DNA from: a virus
Length of the DNA: 40,447 bases
Reading direction: 5' to 3' (one strand)
IMG/VR virus record: IMGVR_UViG_3300045921_000272
Span: 1 to 40,447 of that record
The notes under the pieces are model-generated. The model ran no database searches. It was not told the origin of the DNA and worked only from the letters and a program-made list of their open reading frames with translations. Shown piece after piece: positions 9,574-16,864 of this stretch. Position 1 is the stretch's first letter; the number at the start of each line of letters is the position of its first letter. The position numbers were made by a program, and so were the translations under genes.

Positions 9574-9624
9574 CTAGGGAAAATCAACGCTATGCTATCC
9601 AACCCCCAGATTGAGGACTCGACT

Positions 9625-10053
9625 ATGGCCCACGTCGGAAAAGACGAATACTTGACCTATACCCCGACGGAATACCAATGGGTCAAAGGTGGGGCGAAAT
9701 TTCGGATTATCTATCCACCCGGGCAGAATACGGATTTAGCATCCTCCCCGGTGTTCGGTCGCCTTCTGGGGTTTAAGAAAGAAGATAAGCGTTGGTGGAA
9801 AGGGTCAAAGCTACACGATTTTCTTTGCTACCATATTCGATATAACAATGGTGTTCTACCGGAAGGGACATACCAATTCTGGAATCCGTTGGACTGGAAA
9901 TGGGAGAACTGCCATTCTTACCGGTGGCGACAAAAAGAAGCTGATGAGTTGTTTCTGAAAATTAATTTGGAAGAGGGCTTTCCGCCGGGCAAGGCAGAAT
10001 GGGCGTACCGGATGATTCGGATGTTCGGGTGGGCGCATCGTCTGTTAACATAA
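9625..10053 (+). CDS. DUF1353 family protein
   Basis: A protein of about 142 residues resembling DUF1353: DLASSP near the N terminus, KLHDFLCYHIRY in the middle, then KEADELFLKI and a C-terminal helix ending in RMFGWAHRLL. DUF1353 proteins are common in phages, often near lysis or tail genes, and have no established function. The conserved His and Asp residues (HDFL, EADE) would suit metal binding, which is speculative. ATG at 9625 has the better ribosome site (GAGGA, spacing 7). An in-frame ATG at 9592 behind AGGGA would add 11 residues. This is the last gene of the rightward arm. Confidence 0.75.
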   Translation: MAHVGKDEYLTYTPTEYQWVKGGAKFRIIYPPGQNTDLASSPVFGRLLGFKKEDKRWWKGSKLHDFLCYHIRYNNGVLPEGTYQFWNPLDWKWENCHSYRWRQKEADELFLKINLEEGFPPGKAEWAYRMIRMFGWAHRLLT

Positions 10054-10060
10054 GAAAAGT

Positions 10061-10088
10061 GCCCTGACAGCGTGGAAAGATTCAGGGC
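10061..10088 (+). other. Hairpin just after the last rightward gene
   Basis: GCCCTGA (10061-10067) pairs with TCAGGGC (10082-10088) across a 14-base loop, with no T-run after it. It precedes the strong terminator by about 30 bases and may protect or process the 3' end of the late mRNA. Confidence 0.5.
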
Positions 10089-10117
10089 GAGATGGTCGTA
10101 AAATTTAGAAGAGCTTT

Positions 10118-10152
10118 GCTCCCACTATCATCCGACAGTGGGAGCGTTTTTT
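10118..10152 (+). terminator. Rho-independent terminator of the late (rightward) arm
   Basis: A perfect 9-bp stem: GCTCCCACT (10118-10126) with AGTGGGAGC (10137-10145), a 10-base loop, then G and six T. It sits where the rightward and leftward arms converge. On the other strand the stem is not followed by a T-run. Confidence 0.9.
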
Positions 10153-10168
10153 AAATACCCCAAGTGGG

Positions 10169-10672
10169 TTATTGCAATTGGTTTTTGCGCCAATTGTACT
10201 CTGCAATTAAAAGCGCATCACACGTTTCCAGAGTGATTCTGGCTAAAGACGGAAATAACAATTGGGCTTTGTGCTTGTGTGCGTGCTTGCGTTTATCGCA
10301 ATACCCCGCTTTACAGATTCCACAAGGCCCCCGTTTAATGGTACCCAAGGCCATGGCCCGCTGCCAAACTTGCGGTTGTACGTATTCAACCGGGATATTA
10401 TTGGCCCAAATCAACCCATCCAGAAAACCGGTATACCGGCCAAAAGCAAAGGCAGAGGAAACCCCTTCTCCGGGCATCGCGTTAACTTGTTCAAAGTGGG
10501 CTGAAGCCGGGCCGAACAAAGACCATAAAGAGAAAAGAGCGGACAGGGAGCCTTTGGTTTTCCCACTCAGTTTCTCGACCCGAATGTCTTTCCGGTCCTT
10601 ACTGATAATGGCGACGGCTCCCTGCCCGCCGGGGTCGATACCCCACGAATACTCTACCTCTCTACTACGCAT
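10169..10672 (-). CDS. RuvC-like Holliday junction resolvase
   Basis: About 167 residues of the RuvC/RNase H fold. The first catalytic Asp lies in WGIDPGGQGAVAII near the N terminus. The second acidic site is in HFEQVNAMPGEG, followed by the typical AFGRYTGFLDG segment, and the third region is in HKHKAQLLFP...CDALLIAEY. RuvC-type enzymes cut four-way junctions, so this one would resolve recombination intermediates or branched concatemers before packaging. A CGICKAGYC cluster suggests a small metal site not seen in cellular RuvC. ATG at 10672 is chosen; TTG at 10675 is the alternative, touching the upstream stop. It is the last gene of the leftward arm. Confidence 0.85.
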   Translation of the reverse strand: MRSREVEYSWGIDPGGQGAVAIISKDRKDIRVEKLSGKTKGSLSALFSLWSLFGPASAHFEQVNAMPGEGVSSAFAFGRYTGFLDGLIWANNIPVEYVQPQVWQRAMALGTIKRGPCGICKAGYCDKRKHAHKHKAQLLFPSLARITLETCDALLIAEYNWRKNQLQ

Positions 10673-10675
10673 CAA

Positions 10676-10873
10676 TCAACCGTTTACTCGTTTATAAATG
10701 TGTCCGGCTTTACTGGTAAAATATTCTGCCCCTTCAAAGTAGGTGACACACCCGGGCGGTGCGGCATTGACGGCAATCCGAACTTTTTGGGCGAACTCCC
10801 GGTCAACGACTTGAAGGTAATCGTACTCTTCGTGTCCGGCCGGTGCGCCAATCTTTTTCCCTTTTGCTACCAT
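10676..10873 (-). CDS. Small hypothetical protein between polymerase and resolvase
   Basis: A 65-residue basic protein (KGKKIGAPAGHEEYDYLQVV...) starting behind AAGGATAAAACG, whose AAGGATAA also ends the polymerase gene. It has no recognised domain. Coupling to the polymerase and resolvase suggests a replication or recombination accessory role, by position only. Confidence 0.65.
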   Translation of the reverse strand: MVAKGKKIGAPAGHEEYDYLQVVDREFAQKVRIAVNAAPPGCVTYFEGAEYFTSKAGHIYKRVNG

Positions 10874-10877
10874 CGTT

Positions 10878-13016
10878 TTATCCTTTCTTATACCGGGGTC
10901 CGGCCCACCCTTCTGCCTTTACGGGTAACCCTTCGGCCCACGCCGGAAGTTCGGCCATCAGGGTTTCATACTCTTCGATGGACCCAAAGCCCAAAGGCGC
11001 TTCGGAGATTGCCTCATCGTGTACGGAGAGTAATGGCGTATAACCGGCTTTCTCAATCCGGAGAAACCCTTCAGCCATCAAATCCCGGGATACGGCTTGA
11101 GTGATGTTCTCTGCCAGTTTGCCTCCATAGGTGTCGATTCGGATGTATTGGTTTTTATCGTTGACTCCCATATAGGTCAACTGTTTTTTCGTTTGCCCCC
11201 ACGGGGTTTTGACATCTTTGAGCTTTGGGCGGTGGTAGGCCAGACATCGGCCCGACGGTAACTTAATATGGAGAAACCGCATCTCCCCGCCCCCATTCAG
11301 GAAAAAGACCACCTTGCCGCATCGAATCGGTTTCCCTGTTTGTACGGCTTCAATCGCTGCGTCTTCCAAGTCGTACCAATACTGAACAATCTTTTTTCGT
11401 TTCTCCCGATAGCGTTGTTTCACGATATCAGCGGCCAACCCGTATTCCATTGATACAGGTTCATCGGCTTGATGCTTATAGGCGTTGTATGCCTTCAACG
11501 CTTTTTCCCGCTCTTCGGGAGTTGTAGTTTTCCAGATGAGGGGGTAAACCGGTTCCATATCCAACCGATACGTATTTGCCATTTGAGCATAAGCGGCAAT
11601 CCCGCCTTGATACCCCAACGCCAAGATGCCGACCTTCCCGATTTGCCGCTCTTCAGTGTCTTGTTTGGTTACAACCTTATCATAGATGGTACTGGCTAAC
11701 GCGCAGTACGGGCACTCGTTATTATGGAATTGGTCTAACAGTTCTGTATCGTCGGCTAACCAAGCCAACACCCGGGCTTCAATGGCAGAGAAGTCGGCAA
11801 CAAAGAGTTGGTGTCCTTCCTCTGCGATAATCATTCCTCGAATAATTTCAGCAATCGTATCGGTGACAGAATACAACATTGAAAACGTGTCATAGTCGTA
11901 TTTCATTAAAGCGTCAACCGCTTTATACACATCGACTTTGGGACGGACAAAGTTTTGGGGTTGAACCCCTTTACCGGACCAACGGCCAGTTCGGGCAGCT
12001 CCGTAGTACAACATAGTGTCACGTAGTCTACCATCGGCGCTAACCCGTAACGTCATAGCAACGTACTTGGCAGTAGAGGTTCGACCTAATTGTCGGCGTA
12101 TCTGAAGCGCCCGATATACTTTCTCTGGAAGGAACGGTTCATTCTTATGGCGGGCCAACATCCTATCGACAGTCGCCGCCTGTAAATCAGACATAACAAC
12201 ATTGTGCGCCTCAATCCATTCAATAAAGCGGTTTCGTTGTGTCGGTTTCTCAACATACCCATCGGTAACTCTCTTAAACTCTCTCAGTAAACGGTCTTGA
12301 CAAATTTCAAGATATTCAATTGCACGCTTCACCGCCGGAATATCTAACCGGATACCCCGATGATTTAAACGTTGGTCCATAAACCATATCTCTTGTTCCA
12401 ACGGACGAAGCTCCGGCAGTAAGGTATCGACTTCACACTCAACATCTACGTCGGTCAGGTTGTAGTCATACAGCTTTTGAAAATCTTGAGGAACCACTTC
12501 CGGCTCCCACCAACGACTTGGGTTCAGCTTGGAAGGTTTACGGGGCCGGGCCAGTTTTTGCATCACCCGATGTCCGTCCATATCTTTACGGACATTCAGG
12601 TTTAACACTTCTCCCACCTTTTCTAACTTACGGGGCAACGCATAGAACGCTGCTTTGGCTGCCGTACATCGCCAACGGGGAATCATAATCTCTGGAAAGT
12701 CGTAGCGCTTTACCAGAATTTCTTTCCAGATGTTTTGTTCAAAGAAAGCGTTGTGCGCAACAAACACTACTTCCGGGTCTTCGGCTAAATCAATCAGTTC
12801 CATTATCCGGGCATACTTATCGTACCACTCTTCGGGGTCTGAAAGAGACCAATCAAAAAGGTCTTTTGCCGTTATTAAAACCTTCGGGCCTTTGCCTACT
12901 TTGTAGGTCAAACACAAAACAGAGGTGGAAGGGTGCGCGGCATACACCGCGCTCCCCACCTCTGACACGTCCAACTCAGACCGTGTTTCAAAATCTAGGT
13001 GGACGCGCTTACCCAT
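10878..13016 (-). CDS. DNA polymerase, family A, with 3'-5' exonuclease domain
   Basis: A 712-residue replicative polymerase. The proofreading domain is at residues 1-210: DFETRS at 9-14 with Asp8/Glu10, HNAFFEQN near 88-95, and YNLTDVDVE near 185-193. The polymerase domain has RTGRWSGKGVQPQN at 342-355, motif A DFSAIEARVLAW at 408-419, motif B (O helix) RQIGKVGILALGYQGG at 457-472, and motif C SVHDEAIS at 664-671. This is a complete set, so the enzyme should be active. It would act with the PrimPol-helicase and the DUF2815 ssDNA-binding protein. The ATG at 13016 overlaps the preceding stop by one base (TAATG). Confidence 0.95.
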   Translation of the reverse strand: MGKRVHLDFETRSELDVSEVGSAVYAAHPSTSVLCLTYKVGKGPKVLITAKDLFDWSLSDPEEWYDKYARIMELIDLAEDPEVVFVAHNAFFEQNIWKEILVKRYDFPEIMIPRWRCTAAKAAFYALPRKLEKVGEVLNLNVRKDMDGHRVMQKLARPRKPSKLNPSRWWEPEVVPQDFQKLYDYNLTDVDVECEVDTLLPELRPLEQEIWFMDQRLNHRGIRLDIPAVKRAIEYLEICQDRLLREFKRVTDGYVEKPTQRNRFIEWIEAHNVVMSDLQAATVDRMLARHKNEPFLPEKVYRALQIRRQLGRTSTAKYVAMTLRVSADGRLRDTMLYYGAARTGRWSGKGVQPQNFVRPKVDVYKAVDALMKYDYDTFSMLYSVTDTIAEIIRGMIIAEEGHQLFVADFSAIEARVLAWLADDTELLDQFHNNECPYCALASTIYDKVVTKQDTEERQIGKVGILALGYQGGIAAYAQMANTYRLDMEPVYPLIWKTTTPEEREKALKAYNAYKHQADEPVSMEYGLAADIVKQRYREKRKKIVQYWYDLEDAAIEAVQTGKPIRCGKVVFFLNGGGEMRFLHIKLPSGRCLAYHRPKLKDVKTPWGQTKKQLTYMGVNDKNQYIRIDTYGGKLAENITQAVSRDLMAEGFLRIEKAGYTPLLSVHDEAISEAPLGFGSIEEYETLMAELPAWAEGLPVKAEGWAGPRYKKG

Positions 13017-13564
13017 TAGGCTTCTAACGGCTCCCCGGCAGTAAAGTCGTACAGGTCGTCTTTGGTTTCCTGAACCCCGAATTGGTGGTCGCCGTCGTGG
13101 CTCTCTTCCTCTTTAATCGTAAATGGTGTGGCACTCAGGTCGGTGGTACTCGAAAGGTCGAGCCCAACATCCGGGGCATCGGACTGGGGGTTTTCGTTTT
13201 CCGGATGAAGTCCTGCGGCCACACGCGCTTCGGTAAATTGAGGAGCGGTCTCCGGCATATTGACGGATTCTGTAACAACAGGAATCTCACCAACTTGGAC
13301 TTCGCCCGGTTGCGGCTCCTCAAAAGTGGGAACATTCCCGAACGAACTAGGGTTTAAAGGTTGACCGGGATATTGCATTACAATCGCTTTGATAGCGAAC
13401 ATCCGGGTCAACTCCAAATAATGTTTCGCCGCATCCAGGTGGTCGGTGTGCGGGCACATCGCATCCATTACCGCTTCAAACTCGATGGCCCGAAGCCGGA
13501 TTTGTTCGCAGCGGGCTTTACCCTCGTCATCCGGTGTGTGATTCAAGTGGTCATTGATTGGCAT
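13016..13564 (-). CDS. Probable Acb2/Tad1-type cyclic nucleotide sponge (anti-CBASS) with disordered tail
   Basis: A 182-residue protein. Residues about 14-63 (ARCEQIRLRAIEFEAVMDAM, then PHTDHLDAAKHYLELTRMFA and IKAIV) look like the two-helix hairpin of the Acb2/Tad1 family: a helix, a short loop before a conserved Leu/Ala-rich helix, and a terminal aromatic/Ala-Ile segment. Acb2 proteins form hexamers that soak up cyclic nucleotides and block CBASS defence. Residues 64-182 are acidic, Pro/Glu/Asp-rich and probably disordered, which is longer than usual for the family. It lies two genes from a clear Tad2 homologue, which supports a counter-defence role. The family match is by pattern memory, not a search. 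The start is behind AGAGAAAGGTAAG. Confidence 0.5.
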   Translation of the reverse strand: MPINDHLNHTPDDEGKARCEQIRLRAIEFEAVMDAMCPHTDHLDAAKHYLELTRMFAIKAIVMQYPGQPLNPSSFGNVPTFEEPQPGEVQVGEIPVVTESVNMPETAPQFTEARVAAGLHPENENPQSDAPDVGLDLSSTTDLSATPFTIKEEESHDGDHQFGVQETKDDLYDFTAGEPLEA

Positions 13565-13592
13565 AGTACGTACTTACCTTTCTCTATCGACG

Positions 13593-13937
13593 TTACTGAT
13601 GTTGAACGGGGGTGATGATAGGGTGTTGAACCCCGGACCGGACACCCACCAATCCGGTTGGGGAAGGCTTCGCTTCAGGGTCTATGTTGGCTTTAGGAAT
13701 CGGGTTGTACGCCGCCCATCTTTCCAGAAAACCGGCAGCTTGTTCCCCTTTTAATTCGACCAAACCCCAAGTGGTTTTAATCTGAATGTGCAAGGGTTCG
13801 TTATCTCCGGATTCCCGTTTAGTGGGCCGGTCCACACCGATGTATTGAACGTCTGCCAAGTTGATATGCATATACCCGGTCATATCGAGGTTGGGATTCT
13901 TTTCTACCTGTACCCAGAATGCTTCTTTGTGTGTCAT
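13593..13937 (-). CDS. Hypothetical protein between two counter-defence genes
   Basis: A 114-residue protein with a compact N-terminal domain of beta strands (FWVQVEKN, YMHINLADVQYIGV, LHIQIKTTWGLVELKG) and a Pro-rich, probably flexible C terminus. No family is recognised. It sits between the Tad2 and Acb2-like genes, so a counter-defence role is worth testing. The start is behind AGAAAGGCAGAAG. Confidence 0.65.
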   Translation of the reverse strand: MTHKEAFWVQVEKNPNLDMTGYMHINLADVQYIGVDRPTKRESGDNEPLHIQIKTTWGLVELKGEQAAGFLERWAAYNPIPKANIDPEAKPSPTGLVGVRSGVQHPIITPVQHQ

Positions 13938-13977
13938 AATCTTCTGCCTTTCTGCTATATCAGTCGATGGAGGTAGT

Positions 13978-14040
13978 CCCTCCCTTCAGGGTTGCCCCTC
14001 ACACACGGAGCTACGTTAAACGTTTACCCTGAAGGGAGGG
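13978..14040 (-). other. Perfect 14-bp inverted repeat in the Tad2-downstream gap
   Basis: CCCTCCCTTCAGGG (13978-13991) is the exact complement of CCCTGAAGGGAGGG (14027-14040), with 35 bases between. In the leftward mRNA it forms a strong stem before the 114-residue gene. No T-run follows. Its outer three bases (14038-14040) are shared with the UUCG hairpin, so the two cannot both form fully. Confidence 0.7.
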
Positions 14041-14051
14041 GCCGAAGCCCC
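14038..14051 (-). other. GGGGC-UUCG-GCCCC tetraloop hairpin after the Tad2 gene
   Basis: In the leftward RNA this is a 5-bp GC stem closed by the very stable C(UUCG)G tetraloop, five bases after the Tad2 stop. It could protect the 3' end or act as a partial terminator. It competes with the neighbouring 14-bp stem for three bases. Confidence 0.65.
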
Positions 14052-14055
14052 GAAA

Positions 14056-14523
14056 CTAAACTTCAACCTGCCAATCGTTGGCTAACATATCAGATTGACT
14101 GGCAACCCAAGGAACGAATTCATCGTTAGCCGTTTTCATACCGATAAACGGACGAACACAATGGGAACCACTTCTTACGGCGTCTACTGCATAATTGGCA
14201 GAAGTAACTAATACCAACCACATATTTTTTCCGTTCCATCCAGCACGGCTTACCCGCTCTCCGGCTTTCAACGCTTCAAGAGCGTGACAAAAACTCAAAG
14301 AGTTTAACGGTTGGTAGGCTTTTTCAAATTGTTCTTTGGGAGACCAACTGACATAACCTTGGTGGCCGACGACGTTCGGTTTACCGCCATCCAGGTATTC
14401 CACCAAATAGCCTTCGTCTTCGCCGTTTTCATCGGACGGAAGTTCCCACCCACGATACAAGTTATAATCCAAACGGTTCATCGGACGAGCTTGAATCCGT
14501 TTAGTCCCGTAGTATGTTTGCAT
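14056..14523 (-). CDS. tad2: Tad2 (DUF2829) anti-Thoeris protein with N-terminal extra domain
   Basis: A 155-residue protein of two parts. Residues about 77-155 match DUF2829/Tad2: LSFCHALEALKAGERVSRAG, W96NGK, MWLVLV, then PFIGMKTANDEFVPWVASQS and DMLANDW. Tad2 proteins bind and hold the cyclic ADP-ribose-type signal made by Thoeris defence, so that the effector is not triggered. Residues about 1-72 (YYGTKRIQARPMNRLDYN, YRGWELP, GYLVEYLDGG, GYVSWSPKEQFEKAY) are a separate domain often joined to DUF2829 in phages, of unknown role. ATG at 14523 is behind AGAAAGGCAAACGT; the ATG at 14544 has no good site. Confidence 0.88.
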   Translation of the reverse strand: MQTYYGTKRIQARPMNRLDYNLYRGWELPSDENGEDEGYLVEYLDGGKPNVVGHQGYVSWSPKEQFEKAYQPLNSLSFCHALEALKAGERVSRAGWNGKNMWLVLVTSANYAVDAVRSGSHCVRPFIGMKTANDEFVPWVASQSDMLANDWQVEV

Positions 14524-14555
14524 ACGTTTGCCTTTCTGAAACAAATAATAAGGGT

Positions 14556-14594
14556 GCCGGGTTGGTTAGTAGACTCCCTTGCAGTTGACCCGGC
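14556..14594 (-). other. Intergenic hairpin between SSB and Tad2 genes
   Basis: GCCGGGT (14556-14562) pairs with ACCCGGC (14588-14594). In the leftward RNA it is followed by ACCCTTATTATTTG, so it may act as a weak terminator or processing site that reduces Tad2 expression relative to SSB. Confidence 0.5.
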
Positions 14595-14625
14595 GCAACA
14601 TCACACGCGTTTTTCAGCGGCCTAA

Positions 14626-15246
14626 TTAAATGTCGAGGTCGTCGTCACCGAACAAATCGTTGTTGTCGATGTCGGTATCATCCCCAAACAGGTCGGTATC
14701 AATCTCATCAAAATCGTCTTCAGGGTTCGAGATGTTAACCAACGGTTCACCGTCCTTCACCTTAATGATGTTCTGAAGTCCGAGTGCCACGCCGCGACCG
14801 CCCTTCGGATGGTCGTACCCGTATGCTGTTACACAAGCGATGGCGTAACATCCGCTATAGAACTCTTCCTGTTTTGTGATGGCCGGGAAGCGGTCTTTAT
14901 GACCCTTCGGTTTAGATTTATCCAGACGCACCACACCGACCGGACGGTTGTAAGAACGAGCAACAGCGATGATTTTGTCTTTGTATTCCGGATTCTTTTT
15001 CAGGTCGAACTCATCATCGGTGCCCGGGCGGAAGGTTTTTTTGAATTTACCAGAAGCGTTCTTACCGAACTTCCGTTCTTTTTCGGCAATGCACATTTTT
15101 TTCAATTCCGTTAAATCAGCATCGCTCTCGAAAATCATTGTCACGCTGTATACATCAGACTTTCCGTCTTCACTCTTCTGCGGAACCCAAAGGTGTGGAT
15201 AACTTACACGGAAGATAGGGGTATTTAACTTTTGTTTTTCAGCCAT
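14626..15246 (-). CDS. DUF2815 single-stranded DNA-binding protein
   Basis: A 206-residue protein of the DUF2815 family, phage ssDNA-binding proteins with an OB-type fold. Seen: N-terminal TPIFRVSYPHLWVP, VYSVTMIFESDADL, then a Lys-rich middle (KKTFRPGTDDEFDLKKNP) and FYSGCYAIACVTAYGYD, followed by GVALGLQNIIKVKDG. The C terminus is strongly acidic (about residues 178-206) and ends GDDDLDI, analogous to SSB tails that recruit partners. The same DLDI end is found on the SNF2 helicase and DUF2800 nuclease. The start is behind GAAAGGAAAACCGAA. Confidence 0.88.
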   Translation of the reverse strand: MAEKQKLNTPIFRVSYPHLWVPQKSEDGKSDVYSVTMIFESDADLTELKKMCIAEKERKFGKNASGKFKKTFRPGTDDEFDLKKNPEYKDKIIAVARSYNRPVGVVRLDKSKPKGHKDRFPAITKQEEFYSGCYAIACVTAYGYDHPKGGRGVALGLQNIIKVKDGEPLVNISNPEDDFDEIDTDLFGDDTDIDNNDLFGDDDLDI

Positions 15247-15291
15247 TTCGGTTTTCCTTTCGTCGTTAATACGTTACTACGTTGCTACCGT

Positions 15292-16494
15292 TTAAATATC
15301 AAGGTCGATAAAGTCGCTAACCGCTGACGGCAGTCGGGCTTCCCTATCATCCTCTACTCGTACCAGGGTTTTCCCGGCAGGAGGCTTTTCCCACAAACGC
15401 TCCAACTCTGCCCGCTTATCTTTCGGGAGCATCTTTTCGAGTTGAGCCGGGGATAAAAGTTTTTTGGTGTAAAGCTTTTCACCAAAATGCAATTCGTATT
15501 CATCGATAACCGCATCTTCATCAATCCATTTGCGGTTGGAACGTTTGTCTACAAGCTTATACCCGGGGATGTCGATGTTGTTTTCGGCCATCGTTCGGGC
15601 GTGTTCCAGCAAATCATCACACCAATCCTTGATGAACGGAACAAATTGGAGAAGATGGGCTACCTGTTCCGGGGTAAGCGTTCTAACATCCGGTGGACCC
15701 ACATCAATGTCGGCAAAGTCAACTGCCGCAAGACGAGCAACTTCATTCTTTGCTTCAGGGCAATGGGGTTTGCCGGGACAAAACTTACAATGCTTCCCGG
15801 CTTGGAGTGTTTCATCTCCTCCACGGACACGCTGTATGGCCCGGGATAATCCGCGCTCCCACTCAAGCAACTCTTGGACAGTATAGACCATACGCCGGAT
15901 AGTACCATCCTGATGAGCGCAACGAGGCTGTACAATAACCGTTTCAATATATTCAATATCACAACGTTCATCCTCCGGAAGACTATAATAAGCGCCTAAA
16001 CCATAATATTTGGTTTGTTTATTGTCTTCAATTTCAACCGAAACCCCGGCTCCGTGCTTATAGTCGATAACGATAATCCGGTTAAACGGAACATACAGCA
16101 TAGCATCACAGGTGCCATAAGCTTCAGGGTCAATATGAGAAAGGCTAAACCCTACCTCAACGTGAAGCCGGTGCCACGGAGAGTTGTATTTCGCCATTTC
16201 GTTATAAACAAAATCGACGTACTCCCCGACAGCATCTATCATATCCATATCAACGGGGATTAAGAAGGTTTGGTCTTCCTCTTCCACTTTGATGTTCACC
16301 CCTAGGAGACCGATATCCACGGGAATCCGTTTTCTCAGATAGGTCTCTCCTATGGTGTGGGCGGCCGTCCCTTGTGCGGCATAAAATGAACTTGGACTTT
16401 TCAGATGACCGTACAACGTAATGCTGCCCGGACAATTCCAGTACCGTTCACAAATGCTGGCCCCTATGTGGCTATGCTGTTTGCGTTCCGTCAT
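15292..16494 (-). CDS. DUF2800 nuclease, Cas4/AddB-like PD-(D/E)XK fold with probable Fe-S site
   Basis: About 400 residues. The PD-(D/E)XK core is visible as YGTCDAMLYVPFNRIIVIDY followed by KHGAG: Asp in CDAM and the D-Y-K catalytic triplet. The N-terminal ICERYWNCPGS and the later CKFCPGKPHC supply the four-Cys pattern of Cas4/AddB-type nucleases, probably for an Fe-S cluster. Such enzymes trim DNA ends in recombination modules. It ends FIDLDI, the tail shared with SSB and helicase. ATG at 16494 lies four bases after the helicase stop. Upstream extension to 16602 would overlap the helicase by more than 100 bases and is unlikely. Confidence 0.85.
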   Translation of the reverse strand: MTERKQHSHIGASICERYWNCPGSITLYGHLKSPSSFYAAQGTAAHTIGETYLRKRIPVDIGLLGVNIKVEEEDQTFLIPVDMDMIDAVGEYVDFVYNEMAKYNSPWHRLHVEVGFSLSHIDPEAYGTCDAMLYVPFNRIIVIDYKHGAGVSVEIEDNKQTKYYGLGAYYSLPEDERCDIEYIETVIVQPRCAHQDGTIRRMVYTVQELLEWERGLSRAIQRVRGGDETLQAGKHCKFCPGKPHCPEAKNEVARLAAVDFADIDVGPPDVRTLTPEQVAHLLQFVPFIKDWCDDLLEHARTMAENNIDIPGYKLVDKRSNRKWIDEDAVIDEYELHFGEKLYTKKLLSPAQLEKMLPKDKRAELERLWEKPPAGKTLVRVEDDREARLPSAVSDFIDLDI

Positions 16495-16498
16495 TGGC

Positions 16499-16864
16499 CT
16501 AGATATCCAGGTCTTTATCAGCGCTGGCTTCGGGGCCTGCGTTGAAAAGTTCGATGGCTTCGGCCCACTTATCCTCTTCCAGTTCGGCAAGAGTGTCGGC
16601 ACCCAAGCTTTTCAGAATCTCTTTGGCTTGGGCTTTAGTACCACCAAGGTTGTCCATAAAGTTTTTGGCGGCATCCCGCAGGTCTTCGTTGGTCGGACCT
16701 TTGGGTTTCTCTTTGCCTTTAGCCGCTCCACCTTTAGGCGCACCTTTTTTGGGCTCCTCTTTGGCGGGGGCTTTCTCTTCTTTAGACGGAGCTTGACCGG
16801 TTGCGTTTTTCGCCAACAGTTCGAGGGCGTCCGCAATCCGTTCAAGTTGTTGTTCGATTGACAT
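16499..16864 (-). CDS. Putative separate 121-residue product from an internal in-frame start
   Basis: Within the helicase gene, ATG at 16864 is preceded by GAAAGGA at a 9-base spacing, the same signal used by most leftward genes here. It would yield the C-terminal domain alone: MSIEQQLERIADALELLA, a basic linker, then an acidic tail ending DLDI. It may be a partner of helicase or SSB. Alternatively the site is a relic of two genes that fused after losing an intervening stop. Seen: start, site and frame. Inferred: use of the site. Confidence 0.4.
   Translation of the reverse strand: MSIEQQLERIADALELLAKNATGQAPSKEEKAPAKEEPKKGAPKGGAAKGKEKPKGPTNEDLRDAAKNFMDNLGGTKAQAKEILKSLGADTLAELEEDKWAEAIELFNAGPEASADKDLDI

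Noticed and set aside
10164-10697. A 177-residue plus-strand frame across the resolvase gene
   Set aside because: It begins just after the late terminator and is antisense to a protein with clear RuvC motifs.
14701-14730. CTGAAGA on the minus strand as a further hammerhead core
   Set aside because: No GAAA, stem II or stem III in the right places; it lies inside the SSB coding region. Other CTGANGA occurrences in coding DNA (for example at 2699, 9943, 11651, 23635, 25306) failed in the same way.
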